16,336 nucleotides of DNA from Pseudomonadota bacterium (GTDB lineage Bacteria; Pseudomonadota; Gammaproteobacteria; Pseudomonadales; UBA5518): NCBI GenBank assembly GCA_022705125.1, contig JAKJFB010000025.1:301-16636 (forward strand). The letters run 5' to 3'. A program made the translations under genes and the position numbers. The notes under the pieces were generated by a model. The model saw only the letters and a list, made by a program, of their open reading frames with translations. It had not been told where the DNA came from and did not search any database. The first letter of the stretch is position 1. Each line of letters begins with the position of its first letter. Shown in pieces: positions 7,384-15,422 of this stretch.

Positions 7384-7400
7384 CCGGACGGGTCGTCCGG
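7384..7400 (+). other. Small hairpin in the leader of the macro-domain gene
   Basis: CCGGAC, a 5-nt loop GGGTC, then GTCCGG, located 17 nt before the Shine-Dalgarno of the macro-domain gene. A TATGAT hexamer (7367-7372) just upstream could be a -10 box for this gene, but no matching -35 is visible. It could be a leader structure, a weak dinB terminator, or chance in GC-rich sequence. Confidence 0.3.
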
Positions 7401-7426
7401 CACAGGGTTTCATTTTCGGAGGCATC

Positions 7427-7912
7427 ATGATCAAGGAAGTACACGGGGATATCCTGCTGAGTTCTGCGCAAGCCATCGCGCACGGGGTGTCGCCCAACGA
7501 CAACTTCGCCCAGGGCCTCGCCCTCGCCCTGCGCGAGCAGTGGCCGGCGCTGTACAAGGATTTCCGCCATTTCTGCCAGACCGCGCACCCGAAGTCGGGC
7601 GAGGCGTGGGTCTGGGCATCGGCCGAGGGCAAGCGCATCGTGAACCTGCTGACGCAGGAAGCCGCCTATGGTCATGGCGAAAAGCCGGGCGAAGCGACGC
7701 TGCCCAACGTCAATCATGCGCTGCGCGCGCTGCGCAAGCTCGCCGAGACCGAGAAGTTCAGCAGCATCGCACTGCCGCGCCTGGCGACCGGCGTGGGCCG
7801 ACTGGACTGGAACGACGTGCGCCCGCTGCTCGACGAGCATCTGGGCGACCTGAAGGTTCCGGTCTATGTCTACACGAAATACGAAAAGGGCGTGAAGGCC
7901 GTCGAGGCCTGA
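7427..7912 (+). CDS. Macro-domain protein (ADP-ribose binding/hydrolase family)
   Basis: A 161-residue single macro domain, a fold that binds ADP-ribose and often removes it from proteins, nucleic acids or O-acetyl-ADP-ribose. GDI (7-9) begins the adenine-pocket loop, NFAQGLALAL (26-35) is the first substrate loop, and LPRLATGVGRLDW (116-128) is the diphosphate-binding loop. The last motif resembles the ALC1/TARG1-like branch (PRIGCGLDRLQW in human TARG1), but the Asp that acts catalytically in TARG1 is Gly124 here. The start at 7427 has GGAGG 4 nt upstream (7418-7422); the frame remains open far into dinB, which is only an overlapping non-coding frame. dinB ends 86 bp upstream and an OsmC gene begins 22 bp downstream on the same strand. 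Specific substrate unknown. Confidence 0.88.
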   Translation: MIKEVHGDILLSSAQAIAHGVSPNDNFAQGLALALREQWPALYKDFRHFCQTAHPKSGEAWVWASAEGKRIVNLLTQEAAYGHGEKPGEATLPNVNHALRALRKLAETEKFSSIALPRLATGVGRLDWNDVRPLLDEHLGDLKVPVYVYTKYEKGVKAVEA

Positions 7913-7934
7913 GCGCAGATCGAGGTACAGCCAG

Positions 7935-8369
7935 ATGCACCCATTTCCTCACCGTTACGCGGTAAGCGCCATGGCTGGCCCGGCGAGCGTGGTGACGCTG
8001 CGCAGCGCCGAGCTCGAGGACATCCAGAGCACCGCGCCGCCGGAGTTCGGCGGCCCCGCGGGTAACTGGTCGCCCGAGACGCTGTTCGTCGCGGCGATCG
8101 CCGACTGCTTCATTCTCAGCTTCCGCGCGGTGGCCAACGCCTCCAAGCTCGAGTGGAGCGAGATCGACTGCGATGCAGTCGGTGTGCTGGAGAAGACGGC
8201 GGAGGGGCTGTGGTTCACCGTGATCGAGCTCGACGCTCACCTGCGCATTCCCGCCGGCGGTGACGTCGCGCGGGCCGAGCGCCTGCTGGAAAAGGCCGAG
8301 AAGAGCTGCCTGGTGTCGAAGTCGCTGCGATCCGAGGTACGGCTGCAGCTCCGGGTGAGTGCCGGCTGA
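7935..8369 (+). CDS. OsmC-family protein (peroxiredoxin-like)
   Basis: A 144-residue cytoplasmic protein of the OsmC/Ohr superfamily, thiol peroxidases that usually reduce organic hydroperoxides. Both conserved cysteines are present: Cys58 in ADCFILSFRAVA and Cys125 in KSCLVSKSL, the expected arrangement of peroxidatic and resolving cysteines. GNWSPETLFVAAIADC matches the central helix entrance of the family. It is more like the general OsmC/YhfA group than Ohr; true substrate and reductant are unknown. The start at 7935 has GAGG 9 nt upstream; a later Met at residue 13 is possible. It lies 22 nt after the macro-domain gene, probably on the same mRNA, and ends only 3 bp from the convergent DUF2505 gene. 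Confidence 0.87.
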   Translation: MHPFPHRYAVSAMAGPASVVTLRSAELEDIQSTAPPEFGGPAGNWSPETLFVAAIADCFILSFRAVANASKLEWSEIDCDAVGVLEKTAEGLWFTVIELDAHLRIPAGGDVARAERLLEKAEKSCLVSKSLRSEVRLQLRVSAG

Positions 8370-8372
8370 ACG

Positions 8373-8837
8373 CTATTCGAGGGCGGTGGCGAGGTAGTCG
8401 AGTTCTGCCCGCGCACCGGCCTCGGTCTGCCCCAGGATGAAGCTCTCGAGGCGCCGGCCGATCAGCGGCACGTTCGCTTTCGCGGTGTGCTGCACGGTGT
8501 AGGTGCAGCCGCCTGCCGGATCGGCGCGCAGCTTCATTTGCGCCGTCACCGTCACCGGCTGGCCGATCACCTTCAGCGTGAAGCGGCCGCCGCGCCGGCT
8601 CCAGCGCTCGACCATCTCCACGTTCTGCCGGCTCTCGAACAGCCGCGACAGGAAGGCGGGCAGGTTGCGCTCCACCTCGCGGTTCAGTGTGATCACCACC
8701 TCGTCGTCGTCGTCCTCGATCGTGCAGTCGGCGGCGAGCTCGCCGAGCGCGAGGCAGCGGTCGACCAGGAAATCCGCGTCGGTCAGCAGCGCGAACACGC
8801 GTTCGACGCTGGCCGTGAAGTGGTAGTCGATGCTCAT
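8373..8837 (-). CDS. DUF2505 (SRPBCC/START-like) protein
   Basis: A 154-residue protein resembling DUF2505, a branch of the Bet v 1/SRPBCC fold that makes a deep hydrophobic ligand cavity. The opening MSIDYHFTASVERVFALLTD matches the usual beta-strand plus helix start, and the C-terminal helix (about 129-154) is typical of the fold. An acidic patch EDDDDEV sits in an early strand. No enzymatic residues can be named; lipid or polyketide-like ligand binding is possible. The start at 8837 has GGGAGA about 10 nt upstream. It follows the KAS III-like gene by 44 bp on the same strand, so they are likely cotranscribed, which makes an acyl-chain ligand an attractive guess. Confidence 0.8.
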   Translation of the reverse strand: MSIDYHFTASVERVFALLTDADFLVDRCLALGELAADCTIEDDDDEVVITLNREVERNLPAFLSRLFESRQNVEMVERWSRRGGRFTLKVIGQPVTVTAQMKLRADPAGGCTYTVQHTAKANVPLIGRRLESFILGQTEAGARAELDYLATALE

Positions 8838-8881
8838 GGCGGCAGGTCTCCCGTGGCGGTTCAGGTCACGATTCCATTGCT

Positions 8882-10006
<1,125 letters not shown>

Positions 10007-10036
10007 GTGTGGGATCCCTGCAAGAGCGGCTTGATG

Positions 10037-10056
10037 CCGCAATTGCGGGGATTGTA
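10037..10056 (-). promoter_or_regulatory. Candidate -10 box and operator palindrome upstream of the KAS III gene
   Basis: On the minus strand TACAAT (10056-10051, 5 of 6 to consensus) is a plausible -10. The perfect 12-bp palindrome CCGCAATTGCGG (10037-10048) then falls at the expected transcription start, 31 bp before the ATG, a position suited to a repressor. The -35 region is poor (TGGCCC, 18-bp spacer). The regulator is unknown. Confidence 0.35.
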
Positions 10057-10080
10057 CGGGCGCAGACCCTGCGCGGGCCA

Positions 10081-10185
10081 GTAGGCCGGCATTCATGCAG
10101 GTCGGGATTCATGCCGAAAACCGCCCCCGGCGGATCCTGCGGGTTCGGCGTCGCCGAACCCTTGTCGGGATGAATCCCGGCCTAC
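10081..10185. repeat. REP-like palindromic element, copy 2
   Basis: A 105-bp element between the end of pntB and the KAS III promoter. The ends, GTAGGCCGGCATTC and GAATCCCGGCCTAC, are inverted repeats with one mismatch at the same place as in copy 1. Inside are a perfect 10-bp hairpin (10141-10150 with 10152-10161, one-base loop) and CGGGAT-GA-ATCCCG (10166-10179). Relative to copy 1, two arm positions differ on both sides so that pairing is kept. It lies directly past the pntB stop and probably ends the pnt transcript (inference). Confidence 0.75.
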
Positions 10186-10207
10186 GTCGCCCGACCGAAG
10201 GCCGGGT

Positions 10208-11566
<1,359 letters not shown>

Positions 11567-11568
11567 GA

Positions 11569-11856
11569 TTACTTACCGCCTTCCCTTTTCTTGAACATGC
11601 CGAGCATGCGGTCGGTGACCACGTACCCGCCGACGACGTTGATCGTGGCCAGCGCCACGGCGACTGTGCCGAGCACGACCGCGAGCGTGCCGTGCTCCGC
11701 GCCGGCCGACACCAGTGCGCCCACCAGCGTGATGCCCGAGATCGCGTTCGACGCCGACATCAGCGGCGTGTGCAGCGTGGCGGGCACCTTGTTGATCAGC
11801 TCGAAGCCGAGAAATATCGACAGCATCAGGATGAATGTCAGGTATACGGGTTCCAT
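11569..11856 (-). CDS. pntAB: NAD(P) transhydrogenase alpha subunit part 2 (membrane part)
   Basis: A 95-residue membrane protein corresponding to the C-terminal transmembrane section of E. coli PntA, here a separate gene. Three hydrophobic helices are visible: about 4-20 (LTFILMLSIFLGFELI), 36-52 (SNAISGITLVGALVSA) and 57-80 (TLAVVLGTVAVALATINVVGGYVV). PATLHTPLMSASNAISGI is the conserved loop. The C-terminus is basic (MFKKREGGK) and cytoplasmic. It joins PntB to make the proton channel (domain II). It lies 11 nt after pntAA and 2 nt before pntB. Confidence 0.94.
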   Translation of the reverse strand: MEPVYLTFILMLSIFLGFELINKVPATLHTPLMSASNAISGITLVGALVSAGAEHGTLAVVLGTVAVALATINVVGGYVVTDRMLGMFKKREGGK

Positions 11857-11867
11857 GGCGGCGGCCC

Positions 11868-13001
11868 TCAGCGCTTCAGGTTCTTGATGGTCTGGTTCAC
11901 GATCATGCCCTCATGGGTGATCACGCAACCCTGCAGGATGTCGTCCTCGAAGTTCAGCGCCAGGCGCTTATCCTCCTTGTGCCAGAACTCCTCGATCAGG
12001 TTCAGCAGGTTCGAGGAATACATCTGGCTGGCATCGCGCGGCACGCAGTTCGCCCAGTTGCCGTTGCCGATGATCGTCACGCCGTTCACCACCACGGTCT
12101 CGCCGGCAACCGAGCCCTCGACGTTGCCGCCGGTCTCGGCCGCCATGTCGACGATCACGCTGCCCGGGCGCATGCCCGCAAGCATGTCGCGCGTGACCAG
12201 CACCGGCGGTTTGCGCCCGAAGACCTGCGCCGTGGTGATCACGAGGTCGGACTCGGAAATCTGCTTCGCCTGGCCCTGCTTCTGCTTCTCGAGCTGCTCG
12301 GGCGTGAGCTGCACCGCGTAGCCGTCCTTGGTCTGGCCGGTCTCGCCGAGGTCGATCTCGAGGAACTTGGCGCCCACCGACTGCACCTGCTCGGCAACCA
12401 CCGAGCGCGTGTCGAAGGCCACGACCTTGGCGCCCAGGCGCTTCGCCGTCGCGATGGCCTGCAGGCCAGCGACACCGGCGCCGATCACGAACACGTTGGC
12501 GGGCTTCAGCGTGCCGGCGGGCGTCATCATCATGGGCAGGATGCGCGGCAGGCGCGCGGCGGCCAGCAGCACCATCACGTAGCCGGCGAGGTTGGCCTGC
12601 GAGCTGAGCGCGTCCATCTTCTGCGAGCGCGTGGTGCGCGGGATCATCTCCATGCTGATCGCGGTCACGCCGGCGCTGACGAATGCATCGATCAGGCCGG
12701 GCTCGTTGAACGGATCGAGGTAACTGATGTGGATCGCGCCGCGTTTGAGCTGCGCGATCTCCGCGACCGGGGGCTTGTGCAGGCGCAGCACCAGCTCCGA
12801 TTGCGCCAGCAGCGCCGCGCGGTCGTGCGTGACGTGTGCCCCGGCCGTTGCGTAATCCTCGTCGGAATGACCGGCGCCGAGGCCGAGGCCCGACTCGATC
12901 ACGACCTGCGCGCCGGCGCGGACCAGCTTCTGGATGCTCGCCGGAATCATCGCGGCGCGCTGCTCTCCCGGCTGGAGCTCGCGTGGAATTCCGATCACCA
13001 T
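11868..13001 (-). CDS. pntAA: NAD(P) transhydrogenase alpha subunit part 1 (NAD-binding)
   Basis: A 377-residue soluble NAD(H)-binding subunit (domain I) of the proton-translocating transhydrogenase. MVIGIPREL opens the alanine dehydrogenase/PNT N-terminal domain. RTTRSQKMDALSSQANLAGY (122-141) is the PNT signature, and VIGAGVAGLQAIATAKRLGA (172-191) is the NAD Rossmann motif, followed by AFDTR (195-199). The acidic segment and QLTPEQLEKQKQ near 230-245 match the mobile-loop region. The alpha subunit is split in two, as in Rhodospirillum rubrum and many proteobacteria, rather than fused as in E. coli. The start at 13001 has AGGAG 7 nt upstream. It is first in the operon; a candidate promoter and a leader hairpin lie in the 145 bp upstream. 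Confidence 0.95.
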   Translation of the reverse strand: MVIGIPRELQPGEQRAAMIPASIQKLVRAGAQVVIESGLGLGAGHSDEDYATAGAHVTHDRAALLAQSELVLRLHKPPVAEIAQLKRGAIHISYLDPFNEPGLIDAFVSAGVTAISMEMIPRTTRSQKMDALSSQANLAGYVMVLLAAARLPRILPMMMTPAGTLKPANVFVIGAGVAGLQAIATAKRLGAKVVAFDTRSVVAEQVQSVGAKFLEIDLGETGQTKDGYAVQLTPEQLEKQKQGQAKQISESDLVITTAQVFGRKPPVLVTRDMLAGMRPGSVIVDMAAETGGNVEGSVAGETVVVNGVTIIGNGNWANCVPRDASQMYSSNLLNLIEEFWHKEDKRLALNFEDDILQGCVITHEGMIVNQTIKNLKR

Positions 13002-13027
13002 GCTCGTTCTCCTGTTGCATGTTCTGT

Positions 13028-13067
13028 CCGGCCCCGGTCGTGGCGCGAAGCCGAAGCCCGGGGCCGG
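13028..13067 (-). other. Strong hairpin in the pnt leader
   Basis: CCGGCCCCGG (13028-13037) and CCGGGGCCGG (13058-13067) form a perfect 10-bp GC-only stem with a 20-nt loop, ending 27 nt before the pntAA start codon and leaving the Shine-Dalgarno free. It could be a leader structure of the pnt mRNA, or the terminator of the upstream beta-propeller gene; no T-run follows, which argues against a classical terminator. Confidence 0.5.
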
Positions 13068-13070
13068 GCG

Positions 13071-13128
13071 ATTATATGTGCCTTGCGATCGTCAGGCGCT
13101 TCATACATTTGCACGATGTGCATGACAA
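13071..13128 (-). promoter_or_regulatory. Candidate pnt promoters with an operator-like palindrome
   Basis: Two signals read on the minus strand. The distal one has -35 TTGTCA (13128-13123), a 17-bp spacer and -10 TATGAA (13105-13100). Its spacer holds the palindrome TGCAC-ATC-GTGCA (13110-13122), a placement that would let a bound protein block polymerase. The proximal one is a consensus -10, TATAAT (13076-13071), without a good -35. Either would give a leader containing all or part of the hairpin at 13028-13067. The protein that would bind is unknown. Confidence 0.45.
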
Positions 13129-13146
13129 ACGCTAATGATGCCGTCG

Positions 13147-14790
13147 TTATTCTCCTTGTCCTGGCCCGGCCACGCGCCTCAGGCGCAGGATGCTGCCGTC
13201 GCGATCCGCGCTGAGGTAGATCGTGCCGTCCGTGCCCAGCGCCACGCCGGTCGGAACACCGGGCGGCTGCTCCTCTGCGCCCGCGATGCCGAGCGGCAGA
13301 TCCGTTGCGATCACCGTGGCCGAGCCATCGGCCGGATCGATCAGCAGCAGGCGCCGGGTACCGGTCTCCGCGACCGCGAGCGTGCCGTCGTCGAGCCGCG
13401 CGATCCCCTCGGGGCGCGCGAGTCCGCTCGCTATCACGCGGCGCTCGCCGGCATCGCTGATGGCCGTGAGGCGTCCCGCGGCGCTTTCGCTCACGATATA
13501 GCCCTCCGCGGAGCGCAGCAGGCCCATGGGCTGCTGCAGTCCTTCTGCTACCACGTGCCGTGCTGCGCTGTCGTGCCGGTCGAGCACGAGCAGGCGCCCG
13601 CCCCCGCCGGCCTCGGTCACCGCGAGCCGGTCGGCGTCGAGCAGCGCGAGCGCCGACGGCTGGGCCAGCCCGGTCCACTGCGCGAGTATTTTCAGCGTGG
13701 CGGCATCGCGCAGCTGCACGCCGCCGGCCTCGTGGCTGGCGGTCGCGATCCGCCCGTTGGCGGCGGCAACGGCGCTCGGGTAGCCGGTTTGCGCCAGCGA
13801 GCGGCTGATGTCGCGCACCGCGCCGCCGGCGAGGTCCACGGCGCGCAGCGTGAAGGCATCGGCGACGTAGAGCGTGCCGTCCGCCGCCGCGATGCCGCCG
13901 GGCAGGCTGAGTGCGCCGCCCGTCACCCGGCGCACGTCACCGCCGGCGGGGTCGACCGCGTAGATCGCGTTGTCGGACATGTTGGTGACGTAGAGGCGGT
14001 CCGCGGCATCGAAAGCGAGGTTGTCGAGATTCGTCGGTGCCTGCGCCACGCGCTCGCGCCGGTGCGCGGCGATGTCGATGCGGAAGATCTCGCCGGTTTC
14101 GTTGTCGATCGCGAACAGCTCGCCGCGTGAATTGAAATTCGCGGCCGCGGGTTGCACGAGGCCTTCGGCCACGACCTCCATGGCGCCGCTGTCGACGTCG
14201 AGGCAGACCACCTGCTTGCGGAACCACAGCGGGCCGCACAGGCGGCCGTCGGGGCCGAAATCGAAGCCGTTCAGTCCGCCAAGGTCTTTCTTTACCAGAC
14301 GCGGTTCGCGGCTGCCCGCCGGATCGAATTCCCACAGCGCATCGCCCAGGAACACCTGCGTGCCGAACAGGCGCCCGCGCGCGTCCAGCGCCAGCGAATT
14401 GAGTCCCGGCAGGCCGGAGGCGATCACGCGCGGCTCGCCGCCCGGGCTGAGCGCGTTCATGGTCCCGTGCGTGAAACCGGTCCAGTACATGGTGCCGTCG
14501 GGCGCGAATTCGATGTCGTCAGCCAGTCCGGCGGGGGGAGCAATGAAGATCTCGCTCGCGCCCGTGTCCGGATCGACGCGGTGAATTGACTGTCCCACCA
14601 CGCTGCCGGCGTAGATCCTGGCGTCGGGCCCGAAGGCCAGGCCGTGGAGGCTGCGAAACGGCGAACCGGGAACCAGGGTGTCGAGCTGCCACTCCCCGGC
14701 CAGCAGCGGCGGCGCGCCAGCCGCCAGCGCGCCCAGCAGGGTGCAGGCGGCGCGGATGCGCGTGCGGCGACTGCCTGGGTTCGGGCTCAT
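13147..14790 (-). CDS. Exported beta-propeller protein (SMP-30/NHL-like)
   Basis: A 547-residue exported protein. The first 32 residues look like a signal peptide: basic start with RRTRIR, hydrophobic ACTLLGALAAGAPPLLAG. The two arginines lack the following FLK consensus, so Sec is more likely than Tat. The mature part is a chain of about ten 40-50 residue blades with the recurring pattern L-x-x-(L/I)-A-x-D-x-x-(D/G)-R-L-Y, for example LNSLALDARGRLFGT, LNGFDFGPDGRLCGP, LDNLAFDAADRLYVTN and PTGVALGTDGTIYLSA, as in SMP-30/gluconolactonase and NHL propellers. That number suggests two propellers or one large one. No catalytic residues can be assigned, so binding or lactonase roles are both open. 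It lies 145 bp upstream of pntAA on the same strand, probably a separate transcript. Confidence 0.82.
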   Translation of the reverse strand: MSPNPGSRRTRIRAACTLLGALAAGAPPLLAGEWQLDTLVPGSPFRSLHGLAFGPDARIYAGSVVGQSIHRVDPDTGASEIFIAPPAGLADDIEFAPDGTMYWTGFTHGTMNALSPGGEPRVIASGLPGLNSLALDARGRLFGTQVFLGDALWEFDPAGSREPRLVKKDLGGLNGFDFGPDGRLCGPLWFRKQVVCLDVDSGAMEVVAEGLVQPAAANFNSRGELFAIDNETGEIFRIDIAAHRRERVAQAPTNLDNLAFDAADRLYVTNMSDNAIYAVDPAGGDVRRVTGGALSLPGGIAAADGTLYVADAFTLRAVDLAGGAVRDISRSLAQTGYPSAVAAANGRIATASHEAGGVQLRDAATLKILAQWTGLAQPSALALLDADRLAVTEAGGGGRLLVLDRHDSAARHVVAEGLQQPMGLLRSAEGYIVSESAAGRLTAISDAGERRVIASGLARPEGIARLDDGTLAVAETGTRRLLLIDPADGSATVIATDLPLGIAGAEEQPPGVPTGVALGTDGTIYLSADRDGSILRLRRVAGPGQGE

Positions 14791-14879
14791 GAGAGGGGTC
14801 CTGTGAGCGAGGCGCTGTTATGGTCGTGATGGTCGCGCGCGCTCGAACGCGCTGCGGGGCAAGCTTAGGGGCGATCGCG

Positions 14880-14899
14880 CCCGGGCGAAAGCCCCCGGG
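14880..14899. other. Hairpin with GAAA tetraloop in the divergent intergenic region
   Basis: On the + strand GGGC (14883-14886), GAAA, GCCC (14891-14894), with outer CCC and GGG able to pair around a two-C bulge. It lies in the 248-bp gap between the beta-propeller and DUF4345 genes, in which I see no clear promoter, RNA gene or other repeat. It may be chance. Confidence 0.25.
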
Positions 14900-15038
14900 G
14901 TCTAAATGCGACGCGGGAGCGGGCGCGTGACGCCGCAGGCGCCGCGATAGCCCCCGCGCGCAGCGCCGTGCTTAAATGCAAAGCAGGTCAGTATCCGCAG
15001 TGGCTGGGGCAACAGGCGGTGGCGAGGAGACCGGTGTC

Positions 15039-15422
15039 ATGGTGATTCGGGTGATGCTCGGGCTGCTGGGCCTGATGTGGGCGGGCTACGGGGCGTGGTG
15101 CTTCGCCGATCCGGGGATGTTGCGCGATGTGGCCGGAATATCCGCCTCGCGCGCGAGCGGCAGCGTCGACCTGCGCGCCACTTATGGCGGACTGCAGATG
15201 GCCGTGGGGGTGCTGCTGCTCGGCGGTGCGTTGCGCGCGGCGATGACGCGCCAGGTGCTGCTTGTCTACGGCGTGCTCTGCGCGGGCATCGGGCTGGCGC
15301 GCCTGCTCGCGGCGTTGCTCGAGAGCGAGTGGTCCGGCTACACCGTGGGGGCGATCTGTTTCGAGCTCGGCAGCGCCGCTGCCGCGCTGGTGCTGTTCAG
15401 CCGTGGAGGTGCGCGTGTTTGA
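15039..15422 (+). CDS. Small four-helix membrane protein, DUF4345-like
   Basis: A 127-residue inner-membrane protein with four predicted helices: about 3-24 (IRVMLGLLGLMWAGYGAWCF), 49-67 (GGLQMAVGVLLLGGAL), 73-93 (VLLVYGVLCAGIGLARLLAAL) and 105-122 (AICFELGSAAAALVLF). The LRATYGGLQMAVGV loop-helix resembles DUF4345 family members, whose function is unknown. The start at 15039 has GAGGAGA about 9 nt upstream; the frame is open to 14976, but those residues are not hydrophobic and have no Shine-Dalgarno. Its stop overlaps the GTG start of the polyphosphate kinase gene by 8 nt, so the two are translationally linked. Confidence 0.78.
   Translation: MVIRVMLGLLGLMWAGYGAWCFADPGMLRDVAGISASRASGSVDLRATYGGLQMAVGVLLLGGALRAAMTRQVLLVYGVLCAGIGLARLLAALLESEWSGYTVGAICFELGSAAAALVLFSRGGARV
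15405..15409 (+). promoter_or_regulatory. Ribosome binding site for the GTG-started pap gene
   Basis: GGAGG inside the last codons of the DUF4345 gene, 5 nt before GTG at 15415. It decides the start: no ATG is placed so that the conserved FEAAEIGH opening of the family is kept. Confidence 0.7.

Noticed and set aside
5918..7426. N-terminal extension of the macro-domain frame through dinB
   Set aside because: The frame is open but encodes low-complexity Arg/Ala/Gly sequence inside dinB. A strong Shine-Dalgarno places the real start at 7427.
7427..7912. Macro domain as the antitoxin of a DarTG toxin-antitoxin system
   Set aside because: No DarT-like ADP-ribosyltransferase is adjacent; the neighbours are dinB and OsmC.
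14903..14978. Repeated TAAATGC words upstream of the DUF4345 gene
   Set aside because: Two 7-bp words in non-conserved intergenic DNA are not enough to call a repeat or promoter.
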